From assembly GCA_025642065.1 (NCBI GenBank), contig JAODUP010000268.1:356001-420000 (forward strand): a stretch of 64,000 bases of DNA, in the 5' to 3' direction. The notes beneath the pieces were generated by a model. It searched no databases, was not told the origin of the DNA, and saw only the letters and a program-made list of their open reading frames with translations. Every line of letters begins with the position of its first letter. Within the stretch, counting starts at the first letter, position 1. The position numbers and the translations under genes were made by a program. Source of the DNA: Paralvinella palmiformis (Eukaryota > Annelida > Polychaeta > Terebellida > Alvinellidae). Below are positions 24,400 to 35,599 of the stretch, one piece after another.

Positions 24400-24545
24400 G
24401 TTTGGTGTTTTAGCTGTGTATAATAAGGCACAGGCACAGAGAATCTCGAACCGTGAATTCAAACTCTGGGCGTTTCTTCAGGGGACTGAATCCAGAGTGG
24501 CGACTTTTCTTGCTGAGACATGTGTAATGTCTCACCAGTCCCGGT
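24400..24545. repeat. Interspersed repeat family F, copy 1
   Basis: Contains ACAGAGAATCTCGAACCGTG, GGGGACTGAATCCAGAGTGG and GAGACATGTGTAATGTC. Related blocks in this order occur at 28640-28745 and 56555-56665. All three copies touch CT/GT or AT/GT microsatellites. Confidence 0.65.
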
Positions 24546-24550
24546 GTGTG

Positions 24551-24552
24551 TG

Positions 24553-24600
<48 letters not shown>
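24551..24600. repeat. (TC)n(TG)n microsatellite
   Basis: About 11 TC units followed by 14 TG units, at the end of the family F copy. Confidence 0.95.
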
Positions 24601-24717
24601 ATCTCACTAGTTCCAGTAAAAGCTATCCATTCATGTGATTTGGGATGAGTTTTTACTTCTGGGCTTATTCGTTTTCGAATATACTCACGTCAGAGGTCAT
24701 TCACTACAACTCTGTAA

Positions 24718-24896
24718 AGAGTGAGTGAGTGAGTGAGTGAGTGAGTGAGTGGTGAGTGAGTGAGTGAGTGTGGAGTGAGTGAGTGAGTGAGTGAGTGAGT
24801 GAGTGAGTGAGTGAGTGAGTGAGTGAGTGAGTGAGTGAGTGAGTGAGTGAGTGAGTGAGGAGTGAGTGAGTGAGTGAGTGAGTGAGTGAGTGAGTC
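24718..24896. repeat. (GAGT)n tetranucleotide array
   Basis: About 44 GAGT units with three small slips (GTGGTG, GTGTGGAG, GAGGAG). The minus strand reads as repetitive Ser-Leu-Thr-His. The same motif occurs at 37765-37803 and 52022-52282. Confidence 0.97.
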
Positions 24897-24899
24897 AAT

Positions 24900-25410
24900 C
24901 AGTCAAAAAGCTTCTAATCGAGAAAATGAGGGTATCAGATGAAACATGCCACAGGCAGAAGTAAGATGAGAATTAAATACAAGTAATTTTAAAATAAGTT
25001 GATCAAACGCGTGTGTGCATGCGTGCGTGTGTGTGTGCAAGCGTGCTTGTAGGCACACATGATTGAATTCGAAATGACAGTAAAATCAGTTGCTGGTTGT
25101 TTACGATTTTCATAATGGTTGTAAGTACGACCATCTGATATCTAACATAGATATATAAAATTTGATCAATAAATAACTTGTTTATTGTTTGTTGTTATCA
25201 CTGTTTTCCTTCCTTATTGTCATATCTCATTAACTTTGACAAATACTTAACTCTTTGATGTGTTATTGCCACAAACAGAGATTGATTGACGACTTCCTTG
25301 CTGCTGCTGCTGCTGCTGATGATGATGATAATGATGATGATGATGATCAAAACCAAGGGGTTTCATATATTCTAATATGACTCTGTAGTTGTTGTCAATT
25401 ACTCCAAAAT
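24900..25410. other. Intergenic DNA with triplet runs
   Basis: CTG and GAT triplet runs at 25299-25346. No gene is recognised. Confidence 0.5.
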
Positions 25411-25419
25411 ATACCCCCC

Positions 25420-25900
25420 CAACTATTACTGTTAATACTACCCTCCTCCACCACCTGCTACTGTAACTGCTACCCTCCGCTACCAACTACTGTTAGAACT
25501 ACTACTTTCCGCCGTAAACTACTACTGTAACTAATACGACCCGCCGACAAGTATTGCTACAACTACTACCCCCCCCCGGCAACAACTACTGCTATAACTC
25601 TATTACTCTCCGAGGCAACTACTGTTGTAACTACTACCCTCCACAGTCAACTACTACTGTTACTAATATCCTCCGCCACCAACTATTACTAGTATTACTT
25701 CCCATGCCACCAACTACTACTGTAACTACTACTCTCCTACAGCAACTGGCTTACTGTAAAAACGACCCTCCCCACCAACTACTATTACAACTACTACCCT
25801 CCGCCGACAACTACTGCTGTAACTATTACTCTCCACCGCAAACTACTACTATTACTACTATCCGAACCCATCAACTAATGTTACTACTGACTCTACTATC
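25420..25900. repeat. Degenerate CAACTACTACTGTAACTAC repeat
   Basis: About 15 diverged copies of a roughly 30-base unit built from ACT triplets and CCCTCCGCC. Strong strand asymmetry leaves an open frame at 25554-25952 that is not taken as a gene. Confidence 0.8.
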
Positions 25901-25984
25901 ATTAGTACAAGTACTAATATTGCACCTGTACAAAACACTTTCACATCATTAACAACAAAAACGATCTGCACTCTCTCTCTTCGT

Positions 25985-26095
25985 ACTACAGTAAATATTT
26001 AGTATCAGTATTTAGTATCAATATTTATAGTATTTAGTATCAATATTTATAGTATTTAGTATTAGTATTTAGTATCAGTATTTAGTATCATTATG
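25985..26095. repeat. TATTTAGTATCA tandem words
   Basis: About seven degenerate copies of a 12- to 20-base unit. Confidence 0.75.
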
Positions 26096-26309
26096 TATTA
26101 ATTCAAGTATTTTAATATTTCCATTAAACTAAACTAGTACACTAACTAATTACAGCAGCTTGTATCTAAGATATTTCTATAAAAATATACGTAAAATAAA
26201 AATAAAATTAGTCATCGTTTAAATTATTCGTTATTTCTCAAGTTTGACGATCATTGTCATAAACCTGGTCTGTGTGTGTGTGGTTAATATCTGCCTACAT
26301 TAAATTATT

Positions 26310-26560
26310 TCTGTTGCCAAATCGTAATCCTATAGCGATGATACGTTTCTGTTCTTACTGATACGCATCGCTGGATACCATTAGTATCAATTTACGTCGG
26401 TACATTAGATCGTGCAACAAACGTCGAGTTACGACTCGTAAGCTGATCCGATCTGTGCCTTGGCCACGCAGGACGGCCCGAACACACGTCGTAACCTTCG
26501 ACGTCGGCTCTGAAATCTAATCCGACTTGATACGACAACTGTCATCGCCAAAGGTGATCC
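26310..26560. other. Small CpG-rich patch
   Basis: An isolated stretch rich in CG (ATTTACGTCGG, AACGTCGAGTTACGACTCG, CTTCGACGTCGG). It contains the near palindrome CGAGTTACGACTCG. Its function is unknown. Confidence 0.35.
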
Positions 26561-28000
26561 AGGAATTATCCACACATGGTACTAATAGACTATCCCTGTA
26601 AGATGGGTAGAGATGGAGAGAATTCTGACTATCATGTCAGCTTTAGCTGGCGGCCAGAATAGGAAGAGACAGTAATTTGTATAACCATACAGATGATGAT
26701 ATATATCCGGTATTTTATGAGCCGTGTCTCTGCTCCGATATTGGTTTTCGCCCCGAGGAAGTCGGTACCAGGAACTGTCGGGTGACAAACAGATAATAAT
26801 TAGGACTTGTTATCACCTGTCTGGATCAACAGCGGATCTAAAGGGGGCTAAGGAATCCCCGCCGCCCCCACCATAGAGATTTTCCATAACAGTGTTTCAG
26901 TTTAGTAAAATCCGGAACAATTTTCAGACAATTAAGATCTTATCAGATATGATACCATTACGAAACGCCCTCAAACCTGTGGTGTTAACATAAATAAGAG
27001 AAAATAAACCATCCTTTCCGTATTTTGTCTGGATGTTTATTATTGAGAAGTTTCTATGATTAGTGTTAATAGAAAGATGACAAGACAAATGTCGTAAACT
27101 GAGGACATTTTTTGGATGTCAATTGCTTTTAGACTGATGCTGTTAAATGTCACTTATCATATAAACAATGACAATCCATAACAATAAAATAAGCGAGTAT
27201 TTTAACTACTTGTGTACTCAGTATTCAAGAACCATATAATACACGATCATGAATATTTGAGACTGTAGATATTTTGCAGGATATTTTTTGATATATTAGT
27301 AACTAATCATCCACAGTATATATATATATATTGAAAAACTATGACATTTTATTACTTCGGCTAATTCAGATAAGTATACACATGTTTGTCCTGTCCTTAG
27401 AAGGCCGTTATAGAGCCAAAACAGATAAGAAGACGGCGTTTTTCTCACAACATATATGTAAATTTGTTGATAATTAATAAATTAGAGCGTGAATTTATGT
27501 TACAGTTTTTATTAAAGTGTACATATTAACCTTCTACATTAGACAACATCTTACGTGTAAAGTTTTCAGCCCATTTTACATTCTACTTTTAAAACAATAC
27601 TACCTCACCACAAATAAAACATCTGGGTACAGCATGCCTCGAGCAGGCGCCTCATACAAATCTTTGTACACATGAACTGATGAGGCTAAAATGCCTGGAT
27701 GAGTACAGATTCTCAACTACTACTATCTATGTACATAAAACCGTATCCACGAGGAAAAACGTAGTGGAATTTTCAAAATATTTATCTCGTGTAATTCAGT
27801 AGCTTACCAAGCTGTTTCTAGGGTCTTCATAAATCATAAACTTTAACACACTGAAATATGACAAATAACAAAGGTGACTCTCTAATGTAGTATCTCTCTG
27901 GGTCGGCAAATGTCCACTTTAGTTATATCAAGTGTATTCGAATACTTTGGACTTTGTCTTCTGTCAGCTAAACGTTGCTGCTGGTTTGTGGCCATTTCGT
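26560..28000. other. Intergenic DNA
   Basis: AT-rich, with a short TA run at 27318-27331. A CTGATGAGGC...GCC motif near 27673 was considered and rejected as a ribozyme. No gene is recognised. Confidence 0.5.
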
Positions 28001-28135
28001 GGCATATGGTAGGTTAAATGGTCCGAGCAACCTCTGACGGTAATGAGGTCAAGTGAAGGATGAAATATTCTTTTGCGTTACAATTTAGGTCACTGTGTCG
28101 CATCTGTTAGCTAAAGTAGTACTCCATGTGGTCTA
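28000..28135 (-). mobile_element. SINE family C, diverged copy
   Basis: The plus strand reads TTAAATGGTCCGAGCAACCTC, TAATGAGGTCAAGTGAAGGATGAAA in two blocks, matching the body of the 6600-6765 element in the same orientation. The tRNA-like head on the right is heavily mutated. Confidence 0.6.
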
Positions 28136-28218
28136 CCGACACTTCTAACATTCTGATTGTATTAGGAAGTAGATCTTTTATTAAGTGACGAATATATACC
28201 AGGTCAGATATACTTTGA

Positions 28219-28220
<2 letters not shown>

Positions 28221-28266
<46 letters not shown>
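28221..28266. repeat. (AT)n microsatellite
   Basis: About 22 AT units. Confidence 0.95.
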
Positions 28267-28270
<4 letters not shown>

Positions 28271-28586
28271 GTATCAAAGGTGTCTAAAATGGTAGATATT
28301 GGCTATATGTTGTGGGGAAGTTGTGATTATTGTATGTCAGACCAGGTGTCCGGAGCCAGCTGTCAATGTGTGGGTCAAAGTAGCTTTTGCTATCTCTTAT
28401 CATATCTTCTTCTGTTTGTTAATTAATTGTTGCTAATTATAGAACGTCATTACCGTGTCAAATAACAAGATATGGTGCTAAGCTAATCTCAAAGATGTCA
28501 TTATATCATCGTATATAATATGGTGATATAACAACGTAATTATTTCTGTTTTTATATTGTACAAATCTGAACCTCTCATTATATGG

Positions 28587-28635
<49 letters not shown>

Positions 28636-28745
28636 CATCACTGGCCCATGAAATAAAGATTCGTGAGTATCACTTTTGAGAGATTCACCAGGGGACTAAA
28701 TCCAAAGACAGACATTTTTCATGATGAGATGTATAATATTTTGCT
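28587..28745. repeat. (TC)n(TG)n microsatellite plus family F copy 2
   Basis: About 17 TC units and six TG units (28587-28635) lead into a diverged family F copy with GGGGACTAAATCCAAAGAC and GATGAGATGTATAATAT. Confidence 0.65.
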
Positions 28746-28749
28746 GTAA

Positions 28750-29351
28750 CTAATATATACATGTCTGTGTGCACAGCCCGGGGGCTGTCTAGAATCCGGA
28801 GTTACCTGTACTTGTAGGCTCCATAGTTCTACATCCTGGCATTTGTAAATCAATTGTCATATATTGGAGACAAACCTTCCCCCACAGTAATTCTAGTACT
28901 ATTTTGAATTAAGTGGCTCACCTTTTAATAAAACCGTTTAATAAATGACTTCTCCCTATTCTTTGTGCAAAACACATATTCATTAAACAAGACGAAATCT
29001 CAAACGAACATTAACGTTACGACGCCACAGATGTACTTCGATAACTTTAACTAAGCGATAATAATACTTCTGTGTTTAATAACAAGCGTTTTATTAACTA
29101 ATTATTCATATTAAATTATTAATAATATAACTAATGTCAACAATGTTATTAACTTATTATTGACGACAAGTCTGATCGATAAATATATATGCCGTTTGAA
29201 ATATGAGATTATACACATAATAACAATAAATGGAACTGTTTTCTGCATGTAATGATTAAATTAGTCAGTGAATGAGTGGGTGTTTTGTTTCTTAGTGTCC
29301 TATGGTCAAGTGACATACACACATCTTTTGCCTCATCAATATCTTGACTTT

Positions 29352-29393
<42 letters not shown>

Positions 29394-30085
29394 TTACACA
29401 TTCACACACAAATATTCCCTCTAAACAATAGAAATAGATGGTGTTTCTTATAGATCAAAGTTAATATTTTGATAATCCTCCACACTCCTAATCGATTAGC
29501 ATATTTATGAACCTCTACAAGGAGGGGTGACATTTGCCTGATACGAGGTTATCTATGTTGTGTCCTGTAACGTTTCTAGTTTTCTGACCTTTTTATTACG
29601 AAACTTTCTCATTTTCGTATTTCTTTAACGATAATTTATTTTTGACTGTTTACGTGCCTTATATTTACGCACAATACGATTATACTCATTTGCATATCGA
29701 CGTAAGCAAGACAGATCCAAAATGGAAACATCAAGTCGGCTGCAAATATTTATTCTGGTAGCTTAGTAACAAATCTGATGACTAAAAACGTGCGGATTCT
29801 TATCATTATAGCTCGTTATAATACAATTAGCTACAAATAGTGATATAGGTAAGTGGCCAGATACACTAGGTGTTCCCTTAAGTTAAAGTTATGGCCGAGT
29901 CACGGCACTACACTCAGTGTAGACCTGATGTGCCTAATAATCGTGAATTTCGCACAAAGACTACGTTTAATGCACGTGATTAGCTCTTTGATGACGTCGA
30001 GCGACTGAAGTGCTGATGAATAATAAGATCGGCTTCGAACGGTCAAAGCGGCACGCCCACCAACCTAAACGACGTGTCTTCACAT
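28750..30085. other. Intergenic DNA
   Basis: Contains a TA run at 29353-29388. The 29640-30070 part is somewhat richer in CpG. No gene is recognised. Confidence 0.5.
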
Positions 30086-30089
30086 ATTA

Positions 30090-30114
30090 TCGCTCTCTCT
30101 CTCTCTCTCTCTCT

Positions 30115-30185
<71 letters not shown>
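30090..30185. repeat. (CT)n(AT)n(GT)n compound microsatellite
   Basis: Three dinucleotide runs in succession; another GT run lies at 30419-30451. Confidence 0.95.
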
Positions 30186-30186
<1 letters not shown>

Positions 30187-30417
30187 GGGGTGTGTGCATA
30201 TATATTCGGCTCTTTGGTTACTGACAAATAGTCAGTCAGAATTCGCCAGAAGGACATGTACAGCCTATTAGGCCCTCTCTTTTCATGGTCCTGAACCATT
30301 TGTGTTTTTACAACTCTCCCTCTCTCCTTGATACTGGTTCATTGTCAATGTGTGTTACAGGTGAGCAACCAGTAGAGAACATTAGCTCTATCAGCTTGGT
30401 ACATAGAGCTATGAGTG

Positions 30418-30452
<35 letters not shown>

Positions 30453-30869
30453 TTATTAATGAATACTTCAAAGGGCGAGTCTTTCTTCGAGACCATGTTA
30501 TGAGTGTTTATATTGGCATGACGTCACCTTTTGATGGAGTAACACAGTTTCCGGTGTAGGATAAAAATGACGAGTTATTAATTCTTCATCTATACGATAT
30601 TATTTGTGTTCTCGGTCGTGACCTCTTGACCTTCGGGGGATAAGAGCAGGGAAATCATTTGTGATTAACGTCAATATAATATTTTCCGAGAATGGATGCA
30701 TTTTTCTAATACAACTACTTTATTGTATTATTTCTTTATTAATAAACATCATTTATGTAGTTTGATTGTAATCTGTTATCGGTTAACTTTAGCATTTCGA
30801 TTAACACGCAATCTAACACCTTCCACAGTTTACCCTTCTGACTGGTTAAAAAATACTCGAAGCGATCAG

Positions 30870-31025
30870 GTGGTGCAATGCTTACAGCACTGCGCCACAA
30901 ACCTACAGGCTGTGGGTTCGATTCCGACTTATACTCATATTTGTGAGAAGCTTCAATAGGGAGTCGCTCCTCGGTCATAAATATCATCCGCTGATCGATA
31001 ATATCATCCGCTGATCAATAGCAGA
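30870..31025 (+). mobile_element. tRNA-like SINE remnant
   Basis: GTGGTGCAATGCTTACAGCA is followed by a perfect B box, GGTTCGATTCC (30916-30926). After the head come two copies of AATATCATCCGCTGATC at 30981-31020. The head is too degenerate for a confident tRNA gene. It resembles in type the minus-strand head at 31840-31915. Confidence 0.5.
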
Positions 31026-31345
31026 TCTATGGTATTTTATGGCAGATCACAGTATTTGAACTATTTTTAATTATAATTAATAATGACATGACATTTTGAG
31101 CGATTTAGACAAAACATTAAAAGTTTCCAGAAGTAGGCTAGTCTCGTTTACATAATTTTATATATTCTGACGACGTTTCTTCGTTGCCACAAAATGGAAA
31201 ATGGAATTTTAAAGCTCTAAAATTATCACTTTATTATTACATATAATAAGTCTTTTAGTTATATTCTCCAATAAACGTTCATCTTGGGAAAAGTAATTGA
31301 ACAGTAGACAGATAAACATATTGACATACAGACATAGGGAAATGA

Positions 31346-31348
<3 letters not shown>

Positions 31349-31388
<40 letters not shown>

Positions 31389-31389
31389 C

Positions 31390-31462
<73 letters not shown>
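31349..31462. repeat. (GACA)n tetranucleotide array
   Basis: About 28 CAGA/GACA units with one break (ACACGACA). Both strands read open as repetitive peptides, which are not genes. Confidence 0.97.
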
Positions 31463-31531
31463 TTATTATCATATTATGAAAACAGGACAAACTGTGTTCG
31501 GTTTTTATATTAATTTTAGATAATTAAAGTG

Positions 31532-31582
31532 CGTGTGTGTATGTGTGTGTGTGTGTGAGAGCGCGCGCGTGTGCGTGCGTCT
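31532..31582. repeat. GT/GCGC simple repeat
   Basis: GTGTGTATGTGTGTG run, then GAGAGCGCGCGCGTGTGCGTG. Confidence 0.85.
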
Positions 31583-31837
31583 AACCTCGGTTGTACTCAT
31601 ACTTCAGATGTGGACTTGAGAAACAATTTCAGAGGAAAATTAAATAAATTTCCCTAAAGACCCTTTACTAATGGATGAAACACACAAAATGCGCGGTTAA
31701 CATTGTGATCCAATCCAACAATATGGAAGCCTGAAGGGAAGTGTGCCATGATAATGCCTTGTCATTCCCTATAGCATTTAATAGAAAGTTAGGTGACCTA
31801 CTTACCTATAACCTGACCTTTATCTTAATTATTTTCA

Positions 31838-31918
31838 TTAGAACGCAACCAGAGCCGGAATCGAACCCACAACCTGGAGCTTTGGAGCGCAATGGTTTAA
31901 CCACTTATACAAAGAAAC
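31838..31918 (-). mobile_element. tRNA-like SINE head
   Basis: The minus strand has a perfect B box, GGTTCGATTCC, after an A-box-like TAAGTGGTTAAACCATTGCG. Short mismatched stems suggest a retroposon head rather than a tRNA gene. Confidence 0.5.
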
Positions 31919-31919
31919 A

Positions 31920-33150
31920 ACTCCACTTAGGTAAATAATTCATAATAATCCATATTTAAGCCATCTCCACTCTACCAGGTAGACATTTATTATCCAGTCA
32001 ACCACTGATCTTATCAAGGTCCCAACAGCCGGTCGTTGACTCTGAAACTTTAACCTCAATGTTTCTAACCTAATCCTTTAGGACTGAGCCAGTGAGTCGT
32101 AGATTTATATAATTAATTCTAATACTCGATGACAGACCACAGAAATCAGTCCTTTGCTCTTGTCAATGATAAACAAAAGATGGCAAGAATTTTGTCTAAT
32201 CAGGTCACTTAGCTAATCCTAACAGGCGCTTGACTGACCTGATTATAGAGGTTTTACTCTATCTACCAAAGGGTGTGAACAACACTGAACAATAAAATAT
32301 ATTTATGATAGATTTTACAACTGTGAGAAGGATATAGTTGTCATGGTGTGTACTGAAATAATCTCATATCACAAAAGAATGACAACCGTCTATTGTCAGA
32401 TGATCAAAACATGATGACTATGAACTTACCTCAAAGAGTGATCTATTTAAATTAATACCAGGTCTAATTATGTCTCTATTTGGTATCTATTTCAGTATTT
32501 ATAATACATTTTCTTCATATATTGAGTTATTCTTGAACTTGTTTTTTGTTGTCTATCTTGAGATGGCTTAGTAATATAGGAATTAATGCAGAAACTATAC
32601 TTCATTCGAACGCCATTCTGAGTTGATGTGTTAGAACGACAATTGGTGTTCATCATGTGTCTGACTTCTACATCAGTTATTTTACTGATCCAGATTATCA
32701 ACCGCTTATCTCCCCAAGAGTATTTCTGAATATAATAATTTAGTTGTGTGTTGACTCCTCTTTATTTGATCGCTCTCTCATTTTACTTATATGTGATGCA
32801 TAGGACCAACTGTAAACCGAATGTTGTGTTATACTGGATAACGCTATTGTTAAAAAAACATTTTGATGGCCACTATCTTTTTCAGATGATTCCTATAACA
32901 AAGACTTTTATTAACATCTTATTCCTGACTCTATCACATATATCTTGCAAAATGTATTTAAAGGAAGGTTTTTATGGGTAGAAACATCGTAATAAGTTTG
33001 TCTTTAAACGGATGACTTTGAGCTGGCCACCACGTGGCTAATTAATTATACAGGTGAATATGCACGCATGCTCAGTGTTGGCACGCAGAGAGTGTTGATT
33101 TTACCCACATAACCAAACAAAACTATACCAAAACATACACATATTGATGA
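31920..33150. other. Intergenic DNA
   Basis: No gene is recognised. The stretch 32150-32260, with GTCAATGATAAACA and CAGGTCACTTAGCTAATC, has a diverged partner at 34920-34995, so it is probably an old interspersed repeat. Confidence 0.45.
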
Positions 33151-33315
33151 CGTCAGTACACAACTCTATCCGATAACATTTGTGGACCTCCAAACATAAT
33201 GAGGTAAAGTGAAAGACAAAACGCCTTTCAAACATAGCCCAGCCGGGGTTTGAACCCACGTGCTATAGATTTGTGACCAACCGTACTACCATTTAGGCCA
33301 AGGAGGCGCTTTACG
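33150..33315 (-). mobile_element. tRNA-derived SINE, family C, copy 3 (head intact)
   Basis: On the minus strand: GCCTCCTTGGCCTAAATGGT (A box TGGCCTAAATGG) and then GGGTTCAAACCCC (B box), followed by the family C body with TTTGTCTTTCACTTTACCTC. It gives the clearest pol III promoter layout of this family in the window. Confidence 0.75.
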
Positions 33316-33902
33316 GGACTTGCCGAGTGATGACAAACCGAACAGACTATTCATGAGGATGCCTTATATGACCCCCGATTGCTGCTCGGGATTTAATTTT
33401 CTCCAGACACCCAATTAAAATATCCATATTAAAATATTATAATATAATCCGCGTTACGTAAAATTTAAATATGATCATGGATTAAGTATTGGCTGTCTTC
33501 AATATTTTGTGGAGGATTAAATTTTAACAAATAATCTGTAAAAATATATTAATACTCTAACTTTCAGTTCGTTTCTTAGGAGCAACAAGACCAATGTCTC
33601 GATCCAGAGATTCGTCAGTTACTCAGATCTGTATATAGAAGTACAATGAATTAAATAAATTTATAAATCTAAATTATTATAAATATTCATGACTTAGTTA
33701 CAGTAAATATACCATGTGTACTTACGTTCGGCGGGTGGCATTTAGAAATTCGTGTTGATACCAAGGAAACATCTGTTGATAATGATATAAACAGAGTTTG
33801 TGATATAGGATATAATATATAACAAGGATATAATGACCTACAATTTGTATAGCACACCAATAATGTTTTTAGTCGGCATTCAAATTTATTAACTTCATTA
33901 AA

Positions 33903-33907
<5 letters not shown>

Positions 33908-33951
<44 letters not shown>
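33908..33951. repeat. (AT)n microsatellite
   Basis: About 21 AT units. Confidence 0.95.
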
Positions 33952-33954
<3 letters not shown>

Positions 33955-33959
33955 GACCC

Positions 33960-34482
33960 ACACAGACTGGTGTTGTTACTAATCACTTAGTGCCGGGTGT
34001 GAAACAGTTTGGCGGAAAATAATCTGCCGTACTTAGATTTCTAGAGTGCGTACAAAAAGTTAAACCGCAAATATTTATTTCCTTATACCCATTTCACCGA
34101 ACTGCTGGTGAGAAATGTTCGCGAGTTTTATTTTAAAAAGGAATTGTGTCTACAAGTGGTAATTAGATCCAGAACCATTGACAAAAAAATTCTGCGAGAG
34201 GAATCAGTAAACTGGGGTGAAAACAGATAAACAGTGCCAAAGCCATACTGATCTCCACAGATTGTGTTTTTGTAGAAATACACGTTTTCTTGGAAGATTG
34301 TGTCATAGATCGTGAAATATAGATTTATTTGACAATTGGCCTTCTTTTCAACAACAAACACACGCCGCGTGAGCGATATTATGATAAGGATAGCATAAGA
34401 TGTTTTACAGACTGTTTTTCTTTCCATGGAATGTAAATAAAAATACCAGTTAACGGACTCCCTCTCTCTAAAACAATACCAC

Positions 34483-34518
<36 letters not shown>

Positions 34519-35230
34519 TGGTGATTAATCGAAACTTCATGGAATAATTTCTATTACTGATTTGCTAATATTCAACTGTAAATAAATAAATAAATATCCC
34601 CATTAATTCCTTCTGACTGGACTTTGACGCGTACATTAATATGGCTGGTTATGTCACATCAAGTTATAATGCTCCCTACTTAACATCACCTCAGGAACAT
34701 CTGCAGTCCGAAGTCATTATTGACACAAGAGGTGCTTGGTACCAGTTCGTTTTCCAAAACTACAGATTTGTAACTTTTACTAACAACTTATAAGTCCATC
34801 AACGTCACAGAACTTGGTAGTCTGCCTGATATCTTCTAGTTCGGAAAGTTGCCGCCAAATATCAGGTCGACCAGTCAAATACTACTGGAGATATGACTCT
34901 CCGTTTGAATAGATTTCTTTTTATCGTTCTCGTCAATGATAAACAGAAGGTTACCAGTGACCACGTGACTGGCCTAATTAGTGATGTTTTACGGTATTTC
35001 AGACTCCAGAGATTGATTGTTCAAGCGGCAATCCCTTCAGAAGATTAGCAATAAATAAGATATTTAGTGTGTGCGTCGTCGTATTAACGGTTACGCCTTT
35101 CTATCACCAACCTTCTGTATCTCGTCTCAATTTAAACTCCACCCTGAGCCAAAAATCTGTTAATAATTCTTCAATTTCTAACATCAGTAAGATCCGTTGT
35201 CGCCAAAAACAATTAATCGTCTCAATGGAA
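33960..35230. other. Intergenic DNA
   Basis: TA run at 34484-34515. The open frames at 34128-34427 (-) and 35069-35281 (+) show no known domain. Confidence 0.45.
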
Positions 35231-35234
35231 AACA

Positions 35235-35580
35235 TTACATATATAAATCCAGCGTTAACAAACTATTTGAAGATATTATGAAATAATTTATGTTATACCA
35301 ACTAACCGCCATTATCAACAATCGGATCTTCACAATTTTCATACTTTCTGCTCGTTTTTCAATATAAACGCCGCGCACCAGCTTGGACGAATCTGCTAAG
35401 TTTGCTAGCAGAAGCTTTACACAATCGCGAACATCTGGAAATGTTAATGTCGTGAAGAAACCCATCTTGTTTAGTTTAGAAGTGACATTTGAAGAAGAAG
35501 AGAGATACAGAAATGAGAAGTAAAGGATTAGAGGAACACAGACGCCTATTGTTTATTGGCAAAATGGCGGGAGATGACCG
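35235..35580 (-). CDS. Candidate first coding exon of an unidentified gene
   Basis: On the minus strand an ATG at 35465 lies in strong context (AACAAGATGGG) and opens a frame beginning MGFFTTLTFPDVRDCVKLLL, which continues with mixed, non-repetitive composition to about residue 50. Codon content looks more gene-like than the usual AT-rich frames here. A YY1-like CCGCCATTTTGCC lies about 100 bases upstream (35563-35575 on the plus strand). Possible but weak donors follow (GTATGA, GTTAGT). No protein family is recognised and no second exon was found. It may equally be a chance frame. Confidence 0.2.
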
Positions 35581-35599
35581 AGATTTCTAAGCAGACGAT

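Noticed and set aside
25554..25952. 132-residue Tyr/Thr/Leu-rich frame.
   Set aside because: It is created by the ACT-triplet minisatellite and has no independent support.
27600..27720. Hammerhead-like CTGATGAGGCTAAAATGCC motif with nearby hairpins.
   Set aside because: After the short stem the required GAAA is replaced by TGGATG, and no convincing stem III with a cleavage site pairs around it.
30696..30987. Two overlapping frames on opposite strands (87 and 82 residues).
   Set aside because: Both overlie the tRNA-like SINE remnant at 30870-31025 and have no domain.
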